A stretch of 9,314 nucleotides of DNA from Clostridia bacterium (GTDB taxonomy: Bacteria > Bacillota > Clostridia > Oscillospirales > CAG-272): assembly GCA_024404655.1 (NCBI GenBank), contig JAKSPR010000096.1:1-9314 (forward strand). The letters run 5' to 3'. Positions 1 to 5,911 of this stretch are shown here, piece after piece (positions within the stretch are counted from its first letter, which is position 1; each line of letters starts with the position of its first letter). The notes under the pieces were generated by a model that was given only the letters and a program-made list of their open reading frames with translations, was not told where the DNA came from and made no database searches. The translations under genes were made by a program, and so were the position numbers.

Positions 1-634
1 AGCCGTATTCCAGTCCGAATAATTTTCCGAACCAACCGGCGTGCGTGTCGCCGTTAATGATACCGACTGTGTTGGAACCGAAGGGTTTCTCCCATTTCGC
101 AACAAAGTAAGAGGTCAGCTGAATGGCGATGTAGTTCATCATCAACGTGAACAGCGTTTCGTTGGTGTTCCAGCGGGATTTGAAGAATGCGGGAATAAAG
201 CCCCACAGTGCACCGGCTGCGACACTGGCGATGATCATGACAAGGAACAGAACCGCGGAGGGCAGCTTGCCGCCGAGGTAGATCATGCAGGCCGCGGTCG
301 CGATACCGCCGACAAGAACCTGACCTTCCGCACCGATGTTCCAGAAGCGCATCATGAAAGCAGGTGCAAGACCCAGGGAGATGCAAAGCAGCATCATCAT
401 TTCACGGATGGTCTGCCAGCTGCGGCGGGGAGTACCGAAAGCACCCTTGAACATCGTCTGATAGACCGCGATGGGGTTTAACTTGGTAATGGCAAAAATC
501 AGAACAGCGCAGAGGATCAGCGCACAGACAAGACCGATCAGACGGATGGTCCATGCCTTTTTCTGCGGAACGATGCCGCGCTTGATAATGCGGACAAACG
601 GTTCTTTGGTATGGGAAACAGCATTGTTTTTCAT
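1..634 (-). CDS. BMP/Nup-type ABC transporter permease, first permease (3' end cut off by window)
   Basis: This is an integral membrane subunit of a BMP-family (purine nucleoside-type) ABC importer. It forms part of the translocation channel and pairs with the upstream ATPase. Reading the minus strand from the ATG at 634-632 gives 211 residues open to the window edge. A cytoplasmic N-terminus rich in K/R (1-30) is followed by a hydrophobic segment at about 31-50. The conserved block WNIGAEGQ lies at 98-105, with hydrophobic segments at about 107-120 and 126-150. NETLFTLMMNYIA (158-170) matches the NE...T.M.NYIA block typical of this permease family (BPD_transp_2). The start is supported by AAAGGAG overlapping the ATPase stop codon, 14 nt ahead of the ATG. 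That spacing is long, but no better in-frame start is seen. The gap to the ATPase gene is only 20 nt, so the two are co-transcribed and probably translationally linked. A second permease gene is expected beyond the left edge (inference from family operon order). Confidence 0.93.
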   Translation of the reverse strand, partial: MKNNAVSHTKEPFVRIIKRGIVPQKKAWTIRLIGLVCALILCAVLIFAITKLNPIAVYQTMFKGAFGTPRRSWQTIREMMMLLCISLGLAPAFMMRFWNIGAEGQVLVGGIATAACMIYLGGKLPSAVLFLVMIIASVAAGALWGFIPAFFKSRWNTNETLFTLMMNYIAIQLTSYFVAKWEKPFGSNTVGIINGDTHAGWFGKLFGLEYG

Positions 635-654
635 AGACCCGGTACTGACTCCTT

Positions 655-2199
655 TCACTTGCGTCCCTTGACCATCAGCGCACCGACTTCCTCTTTGGTC
701 GCGGTGCGTGCGTCAACGATGCCGGTGACCTTGCCGCCGCAGAGAACCATGATGCGGTCGCAGAGCTCCAGAAGAACGTCAAGGTCTTCACCGACATAGA
801 TGACGGCAACACCCTGCTTCTTCTGATCGTTGAGCAGATTGTAGATGGTGTAGGAGGTATTGATATCCAGTCCGCGCACTGCATAAGCAGTCATGAGGAC
901 CGTCGGCGCAGCCGCGATTTCACGGCCGACCAGAACCTTCTGGACATTACCGCCGGAGAGACGGCGGACAGGGGTGTTGATGCCGGGCGTGACGACTTCC
1001 AGTTCTTCCAGAATCCGTTCAGCCAGCTCTCTGGGACGCTTCCGGTCGAGGAACAGGGACTTGCCGTCGTCGTAGTTTTTCAGCATCATGTTGCCCGTCA
1101 TGCCCATAGAGCCGACCAGACCCATGCCCAGACGGTCTTCGGGGACGAAGGACAGATGAATGCCGAACTTCCGGATCTGCTTCGGCGTCTTGCCGATAAG
1201 ATCCTTGACCTCGCCGTTCTGTTCGGGATCGAGATATTCAATGACAGATCCGGGAGACGTTTTCTGCAGACCTGCAATGGAGTCGAGCAGCTCTTTCTGG
1301 CCGCATCCGGAGATACCGCCAACACCGAGAACTTCGCCTGCATAGGCATCGAAGGTCACATGGTCAAGAACAGTGACCCCTTCGGGGCTGAGAACGGTCA
1401 AATCATGGACGGCCAGACGCTTTTCCTTGTTTTCCACCTGATCGCGGGCGATGTTCAGCGCCACACGCTTGCCCACCATCATTTCGGTGAGGGATGCTTC
1501 TGTCGCATCAGCGGTGGAAACGGTGTCAATGTACTCACCATGGCGGAGAATGGATACACGGTCCGCAACAGCGAGAACTTCATTCAGCTTGTGAGTGATG
1601 ATGACAACGGCTTTTCCGTCTGCACGCATGTTGCGGATGACGGAGAACAGCTTGTCGATCTCCTGCAGCGTCAGAACGGCAGTAGGCTCGTCAAGAATCA
1701 GAATATCCGCACCGCGGTAGAGCACTTTGACGATTTCCAGCGTCTGCTTCTGGGAGACAGACATGGTGTAGACCTTCTGATCGGGATCGACTTCAAAACC
1801 GTATTTATCGCAGATGGCGCGTACTTTGCGTGCAATCTCTTTTTTGTCATACTTACCTTTTTCGTCAAGACCGAGTACGATGTTCTCGGCGGCAGTGAAA
1901 ACGTCGACCAGTTTGAAGTGCTGGTGAATCATGCCGATCTTCAGATCAAAGGCATCTTTGGGGGAACGGATGGTCACGGGCTTGCCGTTGACCTGAATCT
2001 CGCCTTCGTCCGGGAAGTAGATACCGGACAGCATATTCATCAGCGTCGTTTTACCGGAACCGTTCTCGCCGAGCAGCGAAAGCACTTCGCCGTAGCGGAT
2101 GTCCAGATTGACGTTCTGATTGGCTTTGGTGGAACCGAAGCTCTTGGAAACACCGATCATGCGGATCGCGCTGACGGGTGTCTGTTCGTTGTTTGCCAA
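655..2199 (-). CDS. BMP/Nup-type ABC transporter ATP-binding protein with two nucleotide-binding domains
   Basis: This is a cytoplasmic ATPase of about 514 aa that powers a nucleoside-type importer, related to B. subtilis NupO/YufO and S. mutans NupA. It has the duplicated layout of the RbsA/BMP class. NBD1 has Walker A GENGSGKT (residues 44-51), a Q-loop glutamine at 93, a signature-like MSVSQKQ (146-152), Walker B ILILDEP with D170/E171, and switch histidine H203. NBD2 lacks a true Walker A (GISGCGQKE, 295-303) but keeps an LSGGN signature (414-418). Its Walker B region has drifted to AYAVRGLD (438-445). Degeneracy of the second P-loop is normal for this class. The start chosen is TTG at 2199-2197, because AAAGGA lies 8 nt before it, the spacing used by neighbouring genes. 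The ATGs at 2208 and 2205 sit on or against that Shine-Dalgarno and would add MMI. The gene follows the lipoprotein gene after about 220 nt of structured sequence. The family is certain, the substrate is inferred. Confidence 0.95.
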   Translation of the reverse strand: MANNEQTPVSAIRMIGVSKSFGSTKANQNVNLDIRYGEVLSLLGENGSGKTTLMNMLSGIYFPDEGEIQVNGKPVTIRSPKDAFDLKIGMIHQHFKLVDVFTAAENIVLGLDEKGKYDKKEIARKVRAICDKYGFEVDPDQKVYTMSVSQKQTLEIVKVLYRGADILILDEPTAVLTLQEIDKLFSVIRNMRADGKAVVIITHKLNEVLAVADRVSILRHGEYIDTVSTADATEASLTEMMVGKRVALNIARDQVENKEKRLAVHDLTVLSPEGVTVLDHVTFDAYAGEVLGVGGISGCGQKELLDSIAGLQKTSPGSVIEYLDPEQNGEVKDLIGKTPKQIRKFGIHLSFVPEDRLGMGLVGSMGMTGNMMLKNYDDGKSLFLDRKRPRELAERILEELEVVTPGINTPVRRLSGGNVQKVLVGREIAAAPTVLMTAYAVRGLDINTSYTIYNLLNDQKKQGVAVIYVGEDLDVLLELCDRIMVLCGGKVTGIVDARTATKEEVGALMVKGRK

Positions 2200-2207
2200 A
2201 ATCATCA

Positions 2208-2214
2208 TCCTTTC
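2208..2214 (-). promoter_or_regulatory. Ribosome binding site that decides the ATPase start
   Basis: The minus strand reads GAAAGGA here, and its last A is the A of the upstream-most ATG (2208). From AAAGGA the distance to the in-frame TTG at 2199 is 8 nt. The ATG at 2205 is only 2 nt away, and the ATG at 2208 overlaps it. No other purine-rich box is visible just upstream, so TTG is the best-supported initiation codon. This is an inference from spacing only. Confidence 0.55.
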
Positions 2215-2229
2215 GATGTTGGGTTAAGT

Positions 2230-2322
2230 CCCGGTTGTCAGGACCATAGCCGCAGGTGTCATCACCATGCGGAACCGGGAAATCCGTGGGGGAAGAACCT
2301 CCGTCATGCCGGAGACCCTTCC
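2230..2322 (-). other. Structured RNA segment between lipoprotein and ATPase genes
   Basis: In the transcript (minus strand) two compact structures can form one after the other. The first (2322-2291) pairs GGAAG with CTTCC and, after a symmetric 3x3 internal loop, CTCCG with CGGAG around a 6-nt loop. The second (2279-2230) has an outer helix CCCGGTT/AACCGGG enclosing CCGCA-t-GGTG, loop ATGA, CACC-TGCGG, with one bulged base. All pairings are read directly from the sequence. Function is inferred: the segment sits just 5' of the ATPase ribosome binding site and just 3' of a terminator-like hairpin. It may therefore set mRNA stability, processing or translation of the membrane components. It matches no RNA family I recognise. 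Confidence 0.5.
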
Positions 2323-2360
2323 ATAAAATGCTCATTCTTTAGATGAGCACTTGCGTTTGT

Positions 2361-2409
2361 AAAAAACGAACCGGGCTGCCGCAGGTTCGGTGCGGCAGCC
2401 CTATCGTTT
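2361..2409 (-). terminator. Terminator-like hairpin after the lipoprotein gene (probable intra-operon attenuator)
   Basis: Reading the minus strand, a perfect 11-bp GC-rich stem (GGGCTGCCGCA at 2383-2373 with TGCGGCAGCCC at 2401-2391) closes a 7-nt loop. It is followed after six bases by a run of six T (2366-2361). The stem can be extended outward across a small internal loop (TA against GGT) by AAACGA/TCGTTT (2409-2404 with 2369-2364), which uses part of the T run. It begins about 20 nt after the lipoprotein stop codon. Because the ATPase and permease genes follow in the same direction with no clear new promoter, partial termination or 3'-end protection of the lipoprotein mRNA is the likely role. 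The T run being offset from the stem suggests leaky termination. Confidence 0.65.
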
Positions 2410-2420
2410 CAAGACGAAAA

Positions 2421-3638
2421 TCAGTTGTTTTCGGTGATACCGTCGATGCGGATATCGAAGTAAGGAGCGGAACGCATCTCGGACTCATGGAAGTAACCGT
2501 CCCAGATTGCATTGGTCTCGCCCTGGAAGTCGCCGTCAACGTCAGCCAGATACTCGGTGAGGTTTGCACCGCCGACAGTGAACTTGGAGGTATCGAATAC
2601 CTTCAGAGAACCGTCCTTGAGCGCCTTAATGACCTCATCAACCTTAGCCTGAGTGCCTTCTGCTGCGGAGGAACCGAGAGCAGTGATGGCAACAGCGCCG
2701 GTCTCATAGCCTTCTGCCCAGTCGGTCTTGATGGTCTCGCCGTTTGCGGCAGCCTTGAATGCGTAGGTGTAGTAAACACCCCAGTTGTTGGTAGCGGAGG
2801 TCAGAGCTGCGGTGGGAGCAACGGAGAGCATGTCTACGTTGTAACCGACGGAGTAAACGACCTGACCCTTGTCAAAGAGTGCCTGGATTGCGGAGGGAGC
2901 GCCGGTGGAGTCTGCATGCTGTGCGATGATGACGCAGCCGTCAGCAGCGAGAGCTTCAGCAACGGTAGCTTCTGCGGTGATGTTGAACCAGGAGTTGGTG
3001 TAGGTGACCTGCATGGAAACGTTTTCGATAACGCTCTTGACGCCCAGGAAGTATGCGGTGTAACCGGAGACAACCTCTGCGTAAGGATATGCGCCGACGT
3101 AGCCCAGCTTGATGTTGCCGGCTGCATCGTAGTTTGCGTCAGTCAGCTTGCCTGCAGCAACGAGCTCCTGGAGCTTCATGCCGGCGACAACACCTGCAAC
3201 GTAGCGGGACTGGTAAACGCCGGTGAAAGCGTTCTTGAAGTTAGCGAGCTTGGAAGCGGCAGCCTGGTCGCCGGTGCAGGAGACGAAGGTGACGTCCGGA
3301 TACTCGGTAGCAGCCTGCTGCATGTAGGACTGATGACCGTAGGAGTTGGAGAAGATGATCTTGCAGCCCTGCTCGACAAGGTCGATGGCAGCGTCATGGC
3401 ACTTTTCATCTTCGGGAACGGTGTACTTCCAGATAACCTGGCTGTCATCCATGTTGAGAGCTTTTGCAGCTTCACGGATACCGACCATGTGTGCGTAGGT
3501 GTAGCCTTCGTTTTCATCGCCGATCAGAATGATACCGACTTTGAAATCAGAGGATACGGAGGAGCCGCAGGAAACACATGCCATGCCGACGGCGATGAGC
3601 ATGATTGCTGCGAGAACCAGAGAGAGAATCTTTTTCAT
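2421..3638 (-). CDS. BMP-family ABC transporter substrate-binding lipoprotein
   Basis: This is the extracytoplasmic, lipid-anchored receptor (405 aa, Bmp/PnrA-like family) that delivers ligand to the permease and ATPase encoded downstream. Family members characterised elsewhere bind purine nucleosides, so that is the inferred ligand class. The N-terminus has KK, then a hydrophobic stretch (4-20), then cysteines C21 and C24. Neither has the canonical L at -3, and ACVSC|GSS with lipidation at C24 seems most likely. The mature protein begins with a Rossmann-type strand DFKVGIILIGDENEGYTYAH (31-50). Other family-type blocks are SNSYGHQ (98-103), YTNSWFN (213-219), AQHADSTG (239-246) and NNWGVYY (284-290). 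The start at 3638 is preferred over an upstream in-frame ATG at 3665: GAAAGGA lies 7 nt ahead and the signal peptide begins right there. It is the first gene of the operon, behind a strong promoter and structured leader. Confidence 0.95.
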   Translation of the reverse strand: MKKILSLVLAAIMLIAVGMACVSCGSSVSSDFKVGIILIGDENEGYTYAHMVGIREAAKALNMDDSQVIWKYTVPEDEKCHDAAIDLVEQGCKIIFSNSYGHQSYMQQAATEYPDVTFVSCTGDQAAASKLANFKNAFTGVYQSRYVAGVVAGMKLQELVAAGKLTDANYDAAGNIKLGYVGAYPYAEVVSGYTAYFLGVKSVIENVSMQVTYTNSWFNITAEATVAEALAADGCVIIAQHADSTGAPSAIQALFDKGQVVYSVGYNVDMLSVAPTAALTSATNNWGVYYTYAFKAAANGETIKTDWAEGYETGAVAITALGSSAAEGTQAKVDEVIKALKDGSLKVFDTSKFTVGGANLTEYLADVDGDFQGETNAIWDGYFHESEMRSAPYFDIRIDGITENN

Positions 3639-3645
3639 AAGATTT

Positions 3646-3835
3646 TCCTTTCTGCCTTCCGGCATTCCCCGGAAACCGGAGAATATGTCCCGTGCGCAGA
3701 AGATTTACGCCCGGGGTATAAAGTCGAAATACCTGCAAAAAATAAAAACGGAGACGGAATACGGCATCCGGTTTCCGATAGAAACCGAAGACCGCAGGGA
3801 CAGCATTTTTACTTTCTTCAGGTACTTGTCACAAC
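3646..3835 (-). promoter_or_regulatory. Long structured 5' leader of the BMP transporter operon (candidate cis-regulatory RNA)
   Basis: Between the inferred transcription start (about 3835) and the lipoprotein ribosome binding site (3646-3652) the RNA can fold extensively. A long helix joins 3827-3804 with 3750-3727: 23 of 24 positions pair, including four G-U and one A-G mismatch. Within it is a 9-bp hairpin (3789-3781 with 3775-3767; UUCGGUUUC/GAAACCGGA, 5-nt loop). Downstream are an 8-bp stem with one mismatch (3715-3708 with 3696-3689), a 9-bp stem with TTT loop (3684-3676 with 3672-3664), and UGCC-GGAA-GGCA (3664-3653), whose last pair competes with the previous stem. The last lies directly against the Shine-Dalgarno. 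A T-rich run (TTTTTATTTTTT, about 3737-3748) is locked into the long helix. I looked for the purine riboswitch core and do not see it. Pairings are observed, regulation is inferred. Confidence 0.5.
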
Positions 3836-3841
3836 GATATT

Positions 3842-3870
3842 ATTATACACATTTTGGACGAGAAAAGCAA
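3842..3870 (-). promoter_or_regulatory. Sigma-A-type promoter of the BMP transporter operon
   Basis: On the minus strand a perfect TATAAT (-10, plus positions 3842-3847) lies 17 bp from TTGCTT (-35, 3865-3870; first three bases match TTGACA). Transcription would start near 3835, about 200 nt before the lipoprotein ATG. An AT-rich TGAAAA/TTTTCA stretch (3892-3905) lies about 20 bp upstream of the -35 and could act as an UP-like element (weak inference). Confidence 0.75.
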
Positions 3871-4009
3871 TGCCCAAAACACGACAACCGATGAAAAAAT
3901 TTTCACAGGTTTTTGTGCATTCTGCCAACCTTTGGGGAAAAACAGGAAAAAAACACTACGCCCACAGTCCCGGACAGCCTGCAAACCTTTTCAGAATGTT
4001 TATCAGTCA

Positions 4010-4039
4010 TTCACAGGAAAGAAACATTTTTGGTATATC
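4010..4039 (+). promoter_or_regulatory. Possible promoter for the acyl-CoA synthetase gene
   Basis: TTCACA (4010-4015, five of six matches to TTGACA) is followed after 18 bp by TATATC (4034-4039, four of six matches to TATAAT). It points toward the ligase gene, giving a leader of roughly 95 nt. The -10 is weak, so this is only the best candidate seen. The rest of the divergent intergenic region (3871-4009) is AT-rich and shows no gene. Confidence 0.4.
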
Positions 4040-4057
4040 CTAAATAAATAAGGATAT
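4035..4057 (+). repeat. Inverted repeat overlapping the predicted -10 (operator-like)
   Basis: ATATCCT (4035-4041) and AGGATAT (4051-4057) form a perfect 7-bp inverted repeat around a 9-bp all-A/T spacer. It overlaps the putative -10 and start region of the ligase gene, a typical place for a repressor site. The word GATATCT recurs at 4101-4107, 48 bp downstream of its first copy at 4053-4059. No regulator gene is present in the window, so the binding protein is unknown. Confidence 0.4.
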
Positions 4058-4059
4058 CT

Positions 4060-4097
4060 GTATTCTGTGTTCTTTTTCTTTCCTGAACACAGGGTAT
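4060..4097 (+). promoter_or_regulatory. Hairpin in the leader of the acyl-CoA synthetase gene
   Basis: CTGTGTTC (4065-4072) pairs perfectly with GAACACAG (4085-4092). The stem extends outward through two G-U pairs, two A-U pairs and a final G-U to about 13 bp (4060-4072 with 4085-4097). The 12-nt loop is all pyrimidine (TTTTTCTTTCCT), and its UUCUUUC can pair with the Shine-Dalgarno GAAAGGA at 4122-4128 (six Watson-Crick pairs and one G-U). The stem is seen in the sequence. A translational control role is inference, and pyrimidine loops pair with ribosome binding sites easily by chance. Confidence 0.45.
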
Positions 4098-4139
4098 TCC
4101 GATATCTCTCTGTTACTGACCGAAAGGATAGATTTGACC

Positions 4140-5852
4140 ATGAAAAAAGAACTGATGCATGAAGTATGGCAGATCGACGATTTCCGTTCTCTGCTCTGCG
4201 GCATAGAAGATAAATACGGCGAAGCGCCCGCCTTTCTATGGCGCGATTCTACAGCCGAAGACGGCGTTGCCGTGCGCAGTTATCAGACCTTTGTGACCGA
4301 CGTCCGCGCACTCTGTTCCTTCCTTGCTGCCCGCGGCTATACCGGAAAGAACATCACCGTTACAGGTAAAAACAGCTATGGCTGGGTCGTCTCCTATTTC
4401 GCTGGTGCGATCATCGGCAATATGGTCGTTCCCATGGATAAGGAGCTGCGTCCCGATCAGTATCAGACCCTGACGGAGGATTCCGAAAGTGCAGCAATCC
4501 TCTATACCCCCGAAATGGAAGAAAAACTCACAGGCTGCAAAGCTGATCTGCTTCCCCTGACCGCGCTTGGCGACTACTGCACCGAAGGCCAGCTGCTCCG
4601 CGATACCGGAGACCGCGCATTCGAGAATGCCGTCATCGACCCCGATGCACCTTCCGTGCTTCTGTATACCTCCGGCACCATGGGTGTCGCCAAAGGCGTC
4701 ATGCTGTCCCAGAACAATATCTGCTCCGATATCATGTGTGTCCGCAAGAAGATTTATGTCGGTGAAAAGGACCGTGTCCTCTCCCATCTTCCCCTTCATC
4801 ACACCTATGAGTGCATGACAGAGCTTGCCGGTCTCTATTCCGGCGCAAGCATCGCCTATAATGACGGTATGCGCCGCCTCCCCGGTGATCTGCAGCTGTT
4901 CAGACCCACCATTCTCATCACTGTTCCTGCCGTGCTGGAATTCCTTACGAAATTCATCCGCAAGGGGTATAAAGAGGCTCGCGGCGGCGGCGTGCTCATG
5001 GCCGCCCAGAAACTGGCTTCCGGCAGCGCAGGTCTGACCGTCGGTCTGTTTTCCGAGGATGCTGCCATGAAGCAGAAGAGAAAGATCTTCTCCACCGTCG
5101 ACCATTTCTTCGGCGGCGAGCTTCATACCTTCCTTGTCGGTGCAGCACCCCTTGCTCCCGAGATCATTCATCTGGTGGAGCAGTGCGGCTATAAGGTCTA
5201 CTGCGGCTACGGCCTGACCGAAACCTCCCCCATCGTCATCGAGCAGGGCGACGATTACCGCTCCGCAGAGGACAGCGGCAAGCCTGTACCCGGCGTTGAG
5301 ATCCGCATCGACGATCCTGACGGAACCGGCGTAGGCGAGCTCTGCATCCGCGGCCCCATGGTCATGAAGGGCTACTATAAGAAGCCCGAAGCGACTGCAG
5401 AGGCCATTGACGAGGACGGCTGGTTCCACTCCGGCGACCTTGCCATGAAGACAAAAACCGGCGCTTATGCCATCACCGGCAGAATGAAGTCCATGATCGT
5501 CTCCCCCACCGGCAAGAAGATTTTCCCGGAGGAACTGGAAGCATATCTTATGAAGGACGATGCCATCGGCGAGTGCCTTGTCTATGCCGAGGACAAAAAC
5601 GGTAAGCAGCAACTGGTTGCATCCGTTTACCCCGATGAATCAGTCCTCACCTCTGCCATCGGTGTCACCGCTGACGATGAGACTTATGAAGAAAAGGAAC
5701 GGAAGTATTTCTCCGACCTGATCTCCAGAACCAATGCTTCTTTCCCGGTTTACAAGCACATTTCCCGTCTTGTCATCCGCAGAAAGCCCTTTGTCAAGAC
5801 CACCACAAGAAAGATCCGCAGAAACGATGCGGAAAACAAGACCGAGGAATAA
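4140..5852 (+). CDS. AMP-forming acyl-CoA synthetase/ligase (long-chain fatty-acid-CoA ligase-like)
   Basis: This is a cytoplasmic adenylate-forming enzyme (570 aa, ANL superfamily). It would activate a carboxylic acid with ATP to an acyl-adenylate and then form a thioester, most likely with CoA. Core motifs are present in order: phosphate-binding loop YTSGTMGVAKG (176-186), GYGLTETSP (356-364), WFHSGDLA (428-435) with the ribose-binding Asp433, hinge region GRMKSMIVSPTGKKIFPEELE (447-467), and the C-terminal KTTTRKIRR (553-561) with the candidate catalytic Lys558. Two usual residues differ: Ser451 replaces the common hinge Asp after K450, and Arg557 replaces the Gly before the catalytic Lys. 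Length fits the family. No carrier domain is fused, so a free-standing ligase is favoured over an NRPS module, and the exact acid is not predictable. The start at ATG 4140 is chosen, but an in-frame TTG at 4134 sits closer to AAAGGA (5 nt rather than 11) and could be used. The gene diverges from the transporter operon and is followed by a hairpin. Confidence 0.92.
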   Translation: MKKELMHEVWQIDDFRSLLCGIEDKYGEAPAFLWRDSTAEDGVAVRSYQTFVTDVRALCSFLAARGYTGKNITVTGKNSYGWVVSYFAGAIIGNMVVPMDKELRPDQYQTLTEDSESAAILYTPEMEEKLTGCKADLLPLTALGDYCTEGQLLRDTGDRAFENAVIDPDAPSVLLYTSGTMGVAKGVMLSQNNICSDIMCVRKKIYVGEKDRVLSHLPLHHTYECMTELAGLYSGASIAYNDGMRRLPGDLQLFRPTILITVPAVLEFLTKFIRKGYKEARGGGVLMAAQKLASGSAGLTVGLFSEDAAMKQKRKIFSTVDHFFGGELHTFLVGAAPLAPEIIHLVEQCGYKVYCGYGLTETSPIVIEQGDDYRSAEDSGKPVPGVEIRIDDPDGTGVGELCIRGPMVMKGYYKKPEATAEAIDEDGWFHSGDLAMKTKTGAYAITGRMKSMIVSPTGKKIFPEELEAYLMKDDAIGECLVYAEDKNGKQQLVASVYPDESVLTSAIGVTADDETYEEKERKYFSDLISRTNASFPVYKHISRLVIRRKPFVKTTTRKIRRNDAENKTEE

Positions 5853-5876
5853 GTCCTCACCATCCCATGAATATTC

Positions 5877-5910
5877 ACAGGCTGTCATACGGAAGTATCT
5901 GACAGCCTGT
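5877..5910 (+). other. Perfect hairpin between ligase and rhamnosidase genes
   Basis: ACAGGCTGTCA (5877-5887) and its complement TGACAGCCTGT (5900-5910) form an uninterrupted 11-bp stem. Inside it TAC-GGAA-GTA adds 3 bp closed by a GNRA-type tetraloop, with a 2-nt bulge. It lies 24 nt after the ligase stop. The following bases (AATTACATACC) are not T-rich on either strand, so it is not a textbook Rho-independent terminator. It may be a weak terminator or a 3'-end/RNA-processing stabiliser. Confidence 0.6.
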
Positions 5911-5911
5911 A

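Noticed and set aside
41..481. A 146-residue plus-strand open frame at the left edge
   Set aside because: The minus strand reads a continuous BMP-type permease (WNIGAEGQ and NE...MMNYIA blocks) through the same bases.
1156..2346. A 396-residue plus-strand open frame opposite the ATPase gene
   Set aside because: The opposite strand encodes textbook Walker A/B and H-loop motifs. The plus-strand translation shows no family features.
2371..2401. H-type pseudoknot from loop CGAACC pairing with GGTTCG just after the 11-bp stem
   Set aside because: With no linker between the 3' arm of the stem and the second helix, the strand cannot span 11 bp. Only the alternative, mutually exclusive hairpin is possible.
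3639..3835. Purine (guanine/adenine) riboswitch ahead of the nucleoside-type transporter
   Set aside because: Expected from the gene family, but the conserved three-way-junction core and kissing-loop sequences are not found in the leader. TPP and preQ1 cores are also not seen.
2343..4043. A 566-residue plus-strand open frame opposite the lipoprotein gene and its leader
   Set aside because: It is a mirror of the lipoprotein coding sequence. It also runs through the structured leader and promoter, and its start lies in the terminator-like region.
4236..5612. A 458-residue open frame antisense to the acyl-CoA synthetase gene
   Set aside because: It lies wholly within an unambiguous ligase gene with all ANL motifs. 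It has no supporting ribosome binding site or homology that I recognise.
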